Below, piece by piece: positions 23,159-35,774 of a stretch of DNA of 64,000 nucleotides. The notes under the pieces are model-generated. The model was not told where the DNA came from. It ran no database searches and worked only from the letters and a program-made list of their open reading frames with translations. The translations under genes and the position numbers were made by a program. The DNA lies in the NCBI RefSeq assembly GCF_021347895.1, contig NC_067118.1:42619255-42683254 (forward strand), read 5' to 3'. The stretch comes from Acanthochromis polyacanthus (lineage: Eukaryota > Chordata > Actinopteri > Pomacentridae). Every line of letters starts with the position of its first letter. Within the stretch, counting starts at the first letter, position 1.

Positions 23159-24619
23159 GTTTTGGCTTTATTTTTTTTAAATAAAAAATCCAAGTGTGAC
23201 ATAACATATTTTATAATGTTTCATAATTTAGTTATAATTTTCATATAAATATTCCTTACTTGTCTGCACTGCGGTCAAGGATTTATACGCAACAACATTC
23301 TGCAACAAAAGTGAATTTAAGAAAACAGACGCCTGCCTTCCACCAGCAGAGGTCCTTCTACACCGTGGAAGAACGAATTCTTGTGACATGAGAATGATTT
23401 GTATGTATGAATTACTGAGTAGGCAAACTTCCACTTAGATTTAATGGATGATTTGATGCACTTATAAACGATGATCATATGAATTTAATCTCCTGATATT
23501 TCTAAATAAAAAGTCATTTTTGTTGTTCTGTGTGAAGCCGTTTACAATATTCATTTATTATATGTATTTGATCACTTTGTCCAAACTGCATGCTTTGTAG
23601 TTGCCACATTTGACACAAAAACCAGATTTTAAATTAAAGTGTAAACCCAGAATTTTGAATTTATTAGAACAATGCAGCTATAAAATCAGCTTATCATTTA
23701 ATTTAAAGCCATTCCCAATCTGTACACAAAACAAAATAACTGTCAGATATCTCACTGTCGTTTTCTTACCGTCATTCATCACCTGGAATTTGGGGTCAGC
23801 TGGTTATTTTGGTGAAACACACGGTCAGTGAAACCATGTAAGCAGTGGATCTCCCTCAGGCCCTGATGTGCCTGCTTTCTTTCTGTCTGCCATCCTGTTA
23901 CTCTCAGCTGACCGGGCGAAGCCTCAGCTGGAAATGTGGGACACCTGCACACATCCCATCAGACTCTGTTCACATCAGTCAGACGTGTTGGAGGAAGATT
24001 TTGATTTGCAGTATCCAGGATTGCATCTTCTAAAGGTGAACTGAACCCAGTCTGACACCCAAGAGTGAAACATCCCCAAATGGATGTGGTGTGAGCTGCA
24101 GTACCAGGGCAGTGCTGGTGGCTGCTTTAGCCAGCACAATTTTCAAATCAAGCATGCATGTTTGTTAAAATACTGGAACATTTTTTTTTACCTCCTCTGT
24201 GTCCACCCATTTCTGTGAGTGCATTTGTGTTTTGAATTTGATTTCTTACTAGAATATTAGCACATTTTCATCTGTGTACATCATGTGTAGATTGAACACA
24301 AGCTTTGCAAAGACTAAACCCCTTCAATGCTGCAAGACTGATCTGCAGAGCCGCCTTTCTACCAGCAGTTTCCACCCTGAAGAACTTCTAAATCCCAAAT
24401 ATGCCTTTAAGATTTTTTCAGTCCCTTGCTAAATATAGCAAGGCAATGCGGCAAAATGTCCTATGCATTTGGAAACATTTCAATAAAATTACAATGTATC
24501 TTTGCCTTTCTTTCTCAACAGGAAGAAAATGACAGAAGTAAGTTTATTTGGATGGTTTTATTTCCTGGACAGCACAGCAGATATTTGGAGGAGCTGAAAC
24601 AGGGATGAAGGAAGGAAGG

Positions 24620-24622
<3 letters not shown>
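23159..24622. other. Gene-free stretch
   Basis: No exon, RNA gene or repeat family was recognised. Confidence 0.4.
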
Positions 24623-24703
<81 letters not shown>

Positions 24704-24737
24704 TGTGTGTGTCTGTGTGTGTCTGTGTCTGTGTGTT
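24623..24737 (+). repeat. GT microsatellite, about 115 bp
   Basis: A near-pure GT run with TCTGTGTG interruptions toward the right end. It is preceded by a short GGAAGGAAGGAA tract. Confidence 0.95.
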
Positions 24738-24754
24738 CTTGTATTTGCTACATG

Positions 24755-25033
24755 GTGAGTACCATTTTCTGCATTTAACTATCAAAGTGAGGACATTTTT
24801 ACAAAGTGAGGACATTTTGGCCGGTCCTCACTTTGAAACAGCCATGTTTGAGGGTGAAGACTTGTTTTTAGAGAACAGGTATGAATTGAGATTTGGTTAG
24901 GGTTAGGGTAAGGATTAAGTTTAGGCAATCAGTTGTGATGGTTAAGGTTAGGGTAAGGCTCTAGGAAATGCATTATGCCTATGGATGTCCTCACTAAGAT
25001 AGACGTACAAACGTGTGTGTGTGTGTGTGTGCT
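24755..25033 (+). repeat. Fish repeat containing telomere-like GGTTAG units
   Basis: It contains GTGAGGACATTTTGGCCGGT, then TTTGGTTAGGGTTAGGGTAA and GTTAAGGTTAGGGTAAGGC, then GTCCTCACTAAGATAGACGT followed by a second GT run ending near 25033. The GGACA/TGTCC ends are loosely inverted. The GGTTAGGG units match the vertebrate telomere hexamer out of register, but there are only a few of them. Confidence 0.65.
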
Positions 25034-25184
25034 GGGGAGGGGGCGGGTTACAGTATGATGGTGTGTCACTGAAACACGAGCACAGTTCACTGCTCAGGCA
25101 CAAAGCTCTAAGTGACTGCCGTCCCCCCTCCTACTGACGCTAATAAGCAGATCTGGGTCACCTCACCCTCTCAGATGCACACAT

Positions 25185-25187
<3 letters not shown>

Positions 25188-25250
<63 letters not shown>
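25188..25250 (+). repeat. AC microsatellite, about 63 bp
   Basis: A pure AC run, with shorter AC runs following at about 25270 and 25366-25381. Confidence 0.95.
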
Positions 25251-25252
<2 letters not shown>

Positions 25253-25259
25253 TTACATA

Positions 25260-26177
25260 CCCACTGGTAAGACACACACATGCACACAATCACATACGTG
25301 CCATCCTCACATACGGTCAGAAACTCAAACAAATACACCCCCCATCTACTTTTTCGGCTTTTCAAACACACACACACACACGACATTGTGCCGCTGTCCG
25401 TGCACACTGCTTGCAGCTCTCTGCTTGTTGTCTTGTTGTCTTGTCATCCAGGCAGCGGGGGAACTAATGGGCTACGAGGCTCTGGGACTGCCAGCGTGAT
25501 GCCAGGCAGCCTCCATTTTGTGGAGGAATGAACAGACTGCTAGTTCTCACCGACAGGAAGGAGGGAGATGGGGTCAGCCGTGTTGAATATTTATGAATAA
25601 TTCAATGGATTTAATCACGTCTGGCATTATTATGAGCAGAAGTCAACTGGTTATTGGTTTATCAGGTCTGAGGCTCGGCCTTTTTACAGCTATTGGTGTA
25701 ATTATTTCAGTTTTTAGTGTAAAAATGCTCCATTCTGGCTCTGATGGAGGTGAATCTTTCTGGTTAATTGTGGTCTCAGTTGGATATGAATCTCAATTAA
25801 TAGCTAATTAACACTGAAGAATGAATGTCTGAAAGTAAAACATAAACAAACCTAAATAAACAGATGTATTAATGAAATTTTGTCTAGAAGTTTGTTTTTC
25901 TGAATTTTGAAGGCAACATAATAATTATTTATATCCTTCTCCTTGACTGTAATTATTTGTATTTGCTCTCAAATAAAGATATCTGTCAAACAATAATTTA
26001 TAATTTTAACTATTCAGTGTCTTATTTTTCAATATTGTGCAATTATATTATATAAAATAATAATTATTAATTGAGAAATTATCATTTTGCACTGTGTTTA
26101 CATATTCCTTTCTATATTGTAAATATCTGTATATATTGTGTTAGATGTATTTTATGTATTTATTCTTCTTCATTTAG

Positions 26178-26220
<43 letters not shown>

Positions 26221-27320
26221 TCCTCTTTCCATATTCCTAGGGTGACACCAGCAGCTGAAAACAATTTCCTTGTATAGTGCGTTCCAGGCCATTAAAACTG
26301 ATTCTGACATTGTAATTTTAGATTTGGGTGGTGCAGCATTTTGAGGGTTTTCCCCGGCTTCTCAAATGAAACTGATTTTGGCTCTGTCGTTTTGCACTTT
26401 GATGAGGAAACATGTGTCAGTGAGGATTATGAGTCACTGCATTCAGGAGTCACTTCCATGCCGTTGTCATGACGATGCAGAACTTTCCTTTGTTGTAAAT
26501 GCTGGAACCGCGAGCCGTCGCTTTTTATGTCACTTAAGATTTGCTTTGCAACGTCTCAATGGGATCAAGAGTCAGATTCAAAGGTGTGTTTACTGATTCA
26601 TTTATTACAGATAATACAGAACTGTAGACGCAAGTCAGAGCAGTTTTGAATGTGTGTTCTTTAATGAATGCTTTTATGTTAAATGCCCATGATCCTAATG
26701 CCCTACAACGTCCAAAATAGGTAATTTAAACACACTTTAATGATGAAGAGTGTCCAGTTGTGTCCTACAGTCTGAGACTAAATGGGAAGCAGCAATTAAG
26801 ACCTTTTTTGTTTATTTATTCTTCATGTGGAAGTAACTGACCGAAAACAAGCAAGAGCAAAATGATCATGCATTTTATGGCTACTTTAGGTTCTATGATG
26901 TCCATAATTGGTCATTTGATCATCACTTTTATGATGGTAGTGCCAAAAATGGGAATTACACATGAATGTGCAGGAATCTCACATTGTGGAAGATTTGCTT
27001 CCCTTCTGGGCAAAACAATTCAACCATAATCACTAAATTTTACGATTTCAGGTTGAGGTTAATTAAGGGTTGGTTTTGGTATTTATTATGGTTTCCGTCA
27101 GGGGAAATCTCCAGGAAGTCAAACGTCAGTAAGAATGTGCTGTGGAATGATGGAGACGCTGATCGTGTGAGTTTGGAGGAAGAGAGCTCATTTTATGTAA
27201 CATCCTGACTCTGAGCACTTCTGATATATCAGAGCCACACTGTGGACAAAATCCCCCGCAACCTCCATGACTCCTCTGCACTCTGTCACGCCTGCACAGA
27301 CACACAAACACACACAGTCT
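25260..27320. other. Gene-free stretch with an ATT repeat
   Basis: The only clear structure is an ATT trinucleotide run at 26178-26219. Open frames of up to about 94 codons overlap CA repeats or lack any recognisable family. I see no exon. Confidence 0.4.
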
Positions 27321-27322
27321 GA

Positions 27323-27323
<1 letters not shown>

Positions 27324-27404
<81 letters not shown>
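27324..27404 (+). repeat. AC microsatellite, about 80 bp
   Basis: A pure AC run preceded by short CACA/CAGA words. A separate GT run lies at about 27519-27541. Confidence 0.95.
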
Positions 27405-27405
<1 letters not shown>

Positions 27406-27544
27406 CGTCTGTCAGTACGGTTTTCTTCAGTCTCTGGCCCTGTAAACCCAGCAGATCTTTTTGGGCCACAGAATGATTAATGTGTTTGTGCACCTGTCAC
27501 TATTCATGCATTCATGTATGTGTGTGTGTGTGTGTGTGTGTGCA

Positions 27545-30475
27545 TGCATGAGACAGTGTGTGTAACAAAGGTATTTATAAAAATTCAGATATTGTTAGTA
27601 ATTCATTAGTGGGTGTGTGCTTAATGTGGGTAAGATGAGCACACATCTCATACAGTACCATCTTCAGAAAGCACATATTTAGTAACGTAAAATGTTTATT
27701 CCCTTAATTATCCCGTCTGTGTTATCAGATCGAGTATTTATTTAATGTAAAACTGCCAAAATGACATGTGGAGCTCAAAGAAAAGAATACTGGGCCTTGG
27801 AGGTTGGTGCTTTTGTTCACACCTTTAAAAAAAAAAAAAACAACATGACCAGGACCATGAAACTGAACCAGTTAAAGGGAATTCAGCCATCACTGTTTTC
27901 CTGATCAAACAAATGTTAGTAAAAAATGAAAGTTTTGGACTTTAACTGTTTCTTTTGAGCAAATTACTGTTATTTTGCAGATTTTTACCTGTTTTATCTT
28001 TCAAAATAATGGGGAAAAAAGGATTAATTTACATGATGACTAATCTTTACAAACAGTGATTTATTATTTACAATGTACAGCTGTAAAATTGTGCTGTTTA
28101 ACAGTATTTCAATCAGCTAAAAGTGTACAATTATTTTACAGATATTTGCAGTTTCATAATTTTTTTCTTGAAAGCAGCACAATGTTATTATTATTATTAA
28201 TGTGCAGAAATGTTCATAATTTTCTGACTGTTTATGTTTTGAACTACATGATAAGCTGTGTTTTTGGTACATGTTGTTTTATAGACGGGTTCTTTGTTCT
28301 ATATAATTTTATTGTATGTAATTTTGACAATAAGGGGAAAATGTTTGAATCGCTGGGAATATGACAATTTAAAAGCAAATATCTGGATTATTTTTGTGTC
28401 AGTAAATTGAATTAATATATTTCTTAATTAGTGAAGCTGCTGTAGAACCATCAACAATCAGTTAGGCTATGTGTAATGCATAGGATGTATAATAAAGGTT
28501 ATTTATTATACAGTCTATGGTGTAAAGTATTATTTCACTTTTTGTTTACTTTACAAACCGGAAACGGAAACTGACCTTTGACTTTCGGCGCTATTTCTGT
28601 CACTGCTTTTTTTTTTTTTTTTTAAGTTTCTGTCACTGTTTTTTTGTGCGTGTTTTCTTAATTTTTTTTCCCTGTCGCTGCTGTAATGATCTGACTGCTG
28701 GCTGATGAGTCTTATGGAATAAAAGCGATTTTGAGGATTTCGTGCATACGGTGGTACGTTAACAGCACTTTAAGTTAGCTCGGTCCGTAGCAGCCGAACG
28801 TTATGGTTAGCATTACTAGCTTAGACTAGCTTTTCTGCGGTTTTGTGCTAGCCCTGCTAAAACTGACTGTTTAATAAGATGGTTAGCTTAAAGATGTCTC
28901 TCTTAGTAGTTGACAGAGTTTGAGTTTTGTCTAGTATTGATCTAATGTATGGTTTTGTTGATGTTATTTAGCATTAGCTAGCTAGCTGCACCTAAACGTC
29001 CACGGGTTGTGTGCATAGCTCTTTATTATACAGTCTGTGATTGGTGTGCGTTGCAGTTGATTGCTAGAACCTCCTCAGTCCTGTCCCTTTAAATTGTCGT
29101 TTACTAGTACATCAACATTTATGCTGCTAAACCATTATTAAACACTAAGACTCCGTTTAACTCTCTCCTGAACACATTTCAGCTGGAGAACCAGGTGGAC
29201 CAGCAGTCATTTATCATCACCAATGTCAGTTTTCAGTGCGTACATTTATTAACATCGTTTTTGTTCTACCTCTGTTGACTTGCTGTCAGAATACACAGAT
29301 AAGCAATTTTAAAAAATCACCACATGTTTGCACACCACTGGCCAGGTTCATTAGAACAGCATCTGGGCTTCATTAAATCTTTGGCCATTTAATGCATCAC
29401 CTAAAGTGTTTGTGCTTTGATATTAGTAAAAATGCATTTTTGCTTTGATGTTTGTTTACGTTTATTATTTGTTGATATATATTTTATCTATCATTTATTG
29501 CCAAACTTTTTCACCCTATTGTCATTGACTGTGTGATCGGTTGAGATGCATTCTGACTGCTAGATGACAGAGGTGGACCTAATATCGGTGTCTCGCTGCT
29601 GAAATGTGTCTGTCTCTGTCTCAACGAGCTGTTTTAATGTCTGTAGGCTTAAATACAACTGAACTGCTTCTGTCCGCACCCATGTTCAGGAAGAAGACTC
29701 TCTCTGCATCTGTGAATAACAGAGTGGAGCTAAACAGCTGACCTCAAAGCAGATGTGAATGAGTGCGTGACATCACAGCTTTCTATCATTTCTAACTTTC
29801 CATGGGCAATCATCTTATATGGAAATATCACAAAATTCACAGCTGTTTTAACTCGTGTGTTCGTGAGTTTGTCAGAAAACACAGTGTTCATAAAATCAGC
29901 AGAGCTGCAGCCTGTAAGTGACCCTGATGTGGCTGCTGGTTAACGTGTATTCAGAACAGACTGCGTTTCTGTCACTGTTTCATACTCTGCAACAAAAACA
30001 ATAAAGCTGTGTTTCATTAGCAGCTTTATTGGGAATTCAGCTTGATTAAGATGCAGTAAATGTGAGCATAGAGGTCAGAAGAGAAGCTAACAGATGTAAA
30101 ACTGTGCTGCAGAGTGCTGGTTTCTTCTATGAACTTCAGTTTAACAGCAGAAGGCTGTGAGTTTATCTCTGTGTGTAGGAGTCATGCTCAAGCATGCCTT
30201 AAAACTAACTTTTGCTTTATTTCTGCTTTCTGGCTGCAGAGAGGATCCCCTGATGAGTAACGTGATTTATCACACGGAAGTGGTGACGACACTCGCTTAA
30301 AGTTCCACATTCCTGAAAATCATGTCAGTATGAAACTATCCTTCTGTCACGTCTGATCAACCAAAGGGGCAAGTTTTTATTTTTCATGTTTGTTCATCCC
30401 TAATCGACAAGTAGCTAAATGAGTGGTTTTTGTAGCGATGGTGTAAAATCTACACCACCCAACTGTAATGATACA
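27545..30475. other. Gene-free stretch with a promoter-like segment
   Basis: No known gene was recognised. At 28561-28572 there is an exact GAAANNGAAACT element (interferon-stimulated response element type). A gene-5'-end-like region follows. At about 29184 an acceptor-like ATTTCAG precedes the open segment CTGGAGAACCAGGTGGACCA, but its translation does not match a family I know. Poly-T runs occur at about 28605 and 28660. Confidence 0.35.
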
Positions 30476-30477
30476 TA

Positions 30478-31916
30478 CAGTCAATAAAAAATGATCAGAC
30501 CTCCTTGTTTTCTTCAGTTTCTTGTTCATTTTAATGCCTGGTACCACTAATAGTCCATTTTTTTAATGACACCAAGAGAAATATCTCATAAAAGTTTAAT
30601 TTCAGGGCTGATATCAGACATTTTCCATGGTTTACTGGACAATAACCAGAATCCCTTCAGTTCTTCCATCAGTAGCTATGGCATTGTTCTGCCAAAAACA
30701 GCTTTTAGGATTCCATGTTTTCTGTCTGTTTTAGTCCCATGATCCACCAGGAGTTAGTACTGATCCAGAACCATTGTTCCTGATGTCTCTTCATGCTCTC
30801 CACCAGCTTCTGATCACAGCAGTTCATTCCTGTTGCACTCATTCTAACTAATCTGCTTTGTTTTTGGGCTTGTGGTTCTCCGTTTAGTGTTTGATGATTT
30901 TCCACAGGTTTTCAGTTGGATTTAGATCTGGTGATTGAGCAGCCAAGGCATGGTTCCAGTGTTCTGGTTCTCCATCCAGGCTTTAACTGACCTTGTCTTG
31001 TTGGAAAATCCAGTCATTGGAGGCAGGAAAGAGTTTTCCATCTGATGGAAGAAGACTGTTTTCTAGAGTAGCCCCAAACATGACCTGGTTCATTGTCCCT
31101 GTTCCACCCAGACTGAAACTACCCCAGATGGTCACTGATCCACCCCCGTGTTTTACTGTAGGGGCAGACAGTCTGCTTTGGAGCTTCTCCAGGCTTCCTC
31201 CTAACCAGTAAGTTGTCTGGAGTGAACATCAACTGAAAACTGGATTCATCCCTGAAGAGAACCTTAGCCCAATCATCAACAGTCCAATCCTTGTGATCCC
31301 AGCAAAGAGTAACCGGCTTTCCTCTGCCTTTCCTTGATGAAGGCCTTCTTCCTGCCCTGTGGGACTTCAGACCAGCTTCAAGAAGTCGCTTTCCAACTGT
31401 ACTTGAAGAACAAGTCCCATTTCTCCACAGTGTCCACTCATTTTAAGGTTCCTGGAGGTCTGAGGACGATTCCTGACAGGAACGGATGAATGACGGTCAT
31501 CTGGTGGTAGAAAGACGTTTCCTGACCAGCCAGCAGTTTGGTAGAACCATGCTGAACGGCTGTCTTGGAGATCTTCAGTTTTTTCTCTACCTGTCTCTCA
31601 CTCATGATGGCTGCCTTTGTGGCTTCACATAATTCTTTAGTTTTAGGCGTTATGTGAGAGCTGACAGCTTCTGAGTTGTTCTACGGCTTGAATATCAGCA
31701 GGAAACCACTCTAGACCTTTGAAATGTCCTCTTATAGAGCCTGGAATACGATGAAGCTGAAACATGTCAGATAGGACATAAAGTATGATGGAATCAGCTG
31801 CATTTTTAGTCATGTTCATCATATTCTTAAGGTAATAAACCTTTAGTGGTAGCAGGCATTAAAATGAACAAGAAACTGAAGAAAACAAGGCTGGTGTGAT
31901 CAGTTTTCCATGACTG
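30478..31916 (-). mobile_element. Complete-length but dead Tc1/mariner transposon
   Basis: It is flanked by TA at 30476-30477 and 31917-31918. Termini are CAGTCAATAAAAAATGATCA and, on the other strand, CAGTCATGGAAAACTGATCA. The inverted repeats extend about 75 bp and share CTTGTTTTCTTCAGTTTCTT. On minus, interrupted frames read as Tc1 transposase. They include a segment like FSDESQFSV in altered form, HGGGSVTIWG (about 31150-31110), and AAQSPDLNPTENLWK (about 30945-30900) with the DLNPIE-type catalytic block. Several stops and frameshifts are present. About 1.44 kb, close to a full Tc1 element. Confidence 0.85.
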
Positions 31917-31918
31917 TA

Positions 31919-33400
31919 TGTTGTTCTGTATGTTTTTGCAGTAAAATTCTGGCAACCATAGCTGCTGAGGTGTTTGCTGTATATTTGAGTTTTGCAATAA
32001 AATATCATGCAGTTGTGTTTATCACAGAGATGAGCTGTAATTAAGTTTACAGTCTGTCTGTTGTTTTAAAATAATTTATCATAAACAGGTTTATGTTTTG
32101 AAAGAAAATTAACATGAACAGGTTTAGAATAGCAGCTTTTTTCTTAGTGTTTTACTTTGAACAAACAACAGTTAGAAACTATTACATTTACAGTTACCAA
32201 GAAAGCATCCTGTAATGTGTTTTTCAAAGGAAAATTCTGGTGACCGCAGCTGTCGGTACTGTACTGTGAATTTGAGCTTTGCAATAATAAAATACGGTAA
32301 AAGTTGACATAGAAATGATGAGCTCTAATCCGGTTTACAGTCTATGGTTGTTCTAGCATTTATTGTAAACAGGTTTATGTTTCAGCTGTTATTTTTAAAG
32401 CAGATTTTACTGTAAATTCCACGGGATTTACCGTGATAGATATTCTAACACATGAAGGTAGACATCAGTCACATTTTCTGCAGCTAAAACATATATTTGC
32501 TGTTCAAACCTTAGAATAACAGACCTGTTTTATCACCTGCAGAGTTCTTTTAAATCACTTCTTAAAACCCACTTTAATAGACGTGCTTTTATGTGAGGTT
32601 TAATTCAGTTTCAGCTTTATGTTCTATTCTGTATTCTGTTCTGTTTATTTTAGATTTCCTCTCTGGTTTTATTTGACTTTTAGCTGCCTGCTTCTTTGCT
32701 GTGATGTCGCCTCTCTAATTCTTTAATTCTCTATTTTATTTACGGTACATTTAATGTTAATCCTAAATCTTGTTCTGTAATATTCAAACTGCCTAGATCC
32801 CTTGTTTGGTTGAATATAGCTAATTATTAATTTCATTTATTGTCATTTTTACTGTTTGTTTTAACTGACTGCTCTGATTTGTCTCCTATGTCTGATTGTC
32901 TGTGTTTCATGTTTTAATATTCATTACAGACAGGAAAAAAAGCCAAAAATGCTTTTAATTCTTCCTCAGTTGAAGCTTTCAAACAAAACCTGTACTGAGA
33001 AAATCTCTTTTCTCCCAAATCTCAATGTGCACACCCCCAGTCCAATTACTGTGTCCATGGCAACTATCAGAGATTATTGCTCCCAGTCAGCACTGCAGGC
33101 TGTTAGAGGCTGTAAGCTGCTGCACGTCACACACACACACTCTCTATACACTCCTCTCTTGCCGTCTTTCACGCATACACACACAGCCTGAATTAATCCT
33201 TCTCTTTGTGGCCTGAGAAGCTAAACTGGTCGCCCCAGCAACCATCTTAAAAAGAGGCTGAAAATCCATTTAGGAATCTGAAATGTAACCTGGAATGTGT
33301 TTTATTTAGTCATTTTTACACATTTGTGCAGCATTATTCCACATGCATTATCTCCCTAAACGTGGAAGCATTTTTATTTTTATATTTTGCACATTTAGGA
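31919..33400. other. Gene-free stretch with diverged interspersed repeats
   Basis: 31930-32450 holds relics related to the GTAAAATTCTGGCAACC family, also seen at 19694. 32540-32740 repeats the sequence at 21760-21990. A short ACAC run lies at 33129-33140. No exon is recognised. Confidence 0.4.
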
Positions 33401-35774
33401 TGAAGCCGCGTCGCCTATATATTCTTGTTTTTTTATTTTTTTGCGCGTGTGTGTGACATTTGCAGCCGATCCGCGGTCCCAGCGTTAGCCCGGGGATCGT
33501 GCATGTGATGGGGGAGGGAGAAACGCCTCCAGGACTCTCCCTCGTTCCTCACCGCCCTGCACACGCACAAACACACACACACGCACACACACGCACATAG
33601 CCTGAGACGCGGATGACACACACTCCCTAATAAACAGCGCGTTGGCCGGAGCGCAAATAGCAGCTGGCAAAAGCAGTCCAAGCCAAGCATGAAAATATGC
33701 AGAACTTTCTCTGTCCTCTGGCTGGCTGCTAAATTTAGACCTCACATCCATGCTGTGCGTTTTATTTTTTTCTTACAACGTTGCGCGGAAAATGGTCAGA
33801 TTGGCAGGAATTGTTCTAAATGCATCACTGCGATTTTGCAATTTAAAAAAAATCCCAATTTCTTGATTTTTTTAAGGCGTATTTTCAGCTCATACATGAG
33901 GCAGTCCGAGGGAGAAACGCTGATTTCTGCAGCCTTCCTCCACACTGAGCTACAGTTCTGCAAACCGCCTGCAAAAAAAATTCATGACAGTTTTCTTCAT
34001 CCGTGTCGCTGCAGATTACCGGCACGGAGATGAGGTGCTTCGTGTTCCCGGTGATTAGAGCAGAGCTGAAGTAATTCCCTCCCTCAGATTTTTTTTTTTT
34101 TTAGAATTAAACCCGCTTCTCATTGCATGGAACGGTGCGTAAAATGTGCGCATTTTGCTGTTTGCGCTGAAAGGAGCTGTCCGTGGTGCTGTCGGGGCTC
34201 TCCAGCTGCAGGATGCTCATCACATGAGCAACGAGTTGCATCCCTCCGCAGCCTGCTCATCTGGAATCCAGATGTTAAATGAGCTAAAGATCTGTGCGTG
34301 CATGCGTGAGGAATCCAAACAAGCAGGTGTCATTCAGTTAAATATGCAGATTTTGTATAAAAAATATTTTTGCTTTTGAAAACGTGCCGAAAGAAAAACA
34401 AAAAGCATTTATGTGTGCGTAATTTTGAGAAACGTTTTCCTTATTTTTATTAAATATTAACCAAAGCCTGGAACAAAAGGCCTTTCTGCTTTTACAGGAA
34501 CAGAAAAATAATTTTATTATTATTATCGAACTCTCCACAAACAGACTCACTGTGTGCAATAAAGAGCTGAGTGTTGCTAGACTGCACTAATTCTGTTTAC
34601 ATGTTTGTATCTTTTCAGTATTTTTAAATTTTATTTCTATATAGTGGGCCTTTTTTCTATCTTTTATTTCCAACTGGGAGTCACCAATCGAAATTTCTCT
34701 GCGTGGAAACACAAAGACAATAAAGGTTCTTGATTGCACGAAATGTGTTCTTTATTCCACAAATTTTAGATTGATTTAAAATACAGCTGAGGCCTTCAGG
34801 AAAACCACATATTTATTGTGAAACGAAATTATCTTTGCTGCATTTGTTGTGGCATTTAATTTGAACAAAAAGGAAAAATTCAGATTGCAGTTCGATTTTT
34901 TTTAAATGTGAGGTTTATTTCTGAATATTTGGGAGTTTCATTTGTCACATGCTCGTACAGTCTGACATGCAAATTGATTGTTGCACACAAAAAACATTTA
35001 AAAATAGAGATAAAATCATAAATAATGAGCAGATTGTGCAGGAGTTGCAGCCATGTGTGTGTGTGTGTGTGCATATAAACGTGTTGTTTGGATGTTTATG
35101 TTGTGTTTTCTGGTTCTGTTTCTGCGGATTTCTGCTGCTCTTTGTTGACTCTGGGTGCCACTCAGACCTGTGGAGATGACAGCAGGTGAACCGTTTGGTG
35201 TTTTCATTCATGCATGATGTCAGGAGCGATCCGGTCTACCGGTAAACCCCCGTTCACTCTCTGTCTCTGCCACCCGTGACAGTTGTGCCGTGCGCGTCAC
35301 ACTGGCACTCTCTGCGGACACGTGCACGCCCCTGTCTCTCCCTCTCTCTCTCCGTGGGCTGCGGAGATTCCTGCGCTGTCACAGGAAAGAAGAGCGCAAA
35401 GTGCTGAAGATTGCGTGGAAAAAATAAATAGGAAAAAAATGCAAAACTGCTCTTTTTAACGACACATGAGGACATCTCATTTTTTCCTGCGTTTTGAGAC
35501 GTTTCTTCTTTGACACAGACACCGGGGAGGGCTTTATTTTTTTCCTTCAGTAATATGGATGAGCAAGCCAGGAGAAGCGGCTGAGGATTTCTGCTGGGTT
35601 TGACGGTTATTCAGCCGTTAGGAGGCTGGTTCAGCTGCACGAAGAGGCAACAGGCATGGTTTTACCTTAGCAGGTAAAGAAGGAACAGCTAAATAACCCC
35701 CCCGCATGAATCTGCAGCTGCGCCTTTTTACGCGCTAATATCTTTTTCAGCCGAAGAACGAATTTTCTTAAAAG
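33401..35774 (+). promoter_or_regulatory. Upstream region of slc32a1: probable 5' UTR, promoter and flanking cis-elements
   Basis: About 2.4 kb before the slc32a1 ATG with almost no recognisable transposon sequence, unlike its surroundings. Noted sites are an E-box CAGCTG at about 33661, an octamer ATGCAAAT at about 34968, and short AC/GT runs at 33566-33600 and 35055-35070. The segment just upstream of the ATG (about 35270-35774) is more GC- and CpG-rich and is presumed promoter and 5' UTR. Function is inferred from position only. Confidence 0.4.

Noticed and set aside
24548..27493. Frames made of alternating VC or HT residues
   Set aside because: They are translations of GT/AC microsatellites.
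28690..28740. C/D-box snoRNA-like CTGATGAG phrase
   Set aside because: The box C match is incomplete, and no box D with a terminal stem lies at a suitable distance.
29184..29240. Possible coding exon after ATTTCAG
   Set aside because: Only a short open segment with a weak donor. No recognisable protein and no partner exon were found, so it is kept as a finding and not annotated as a gene.
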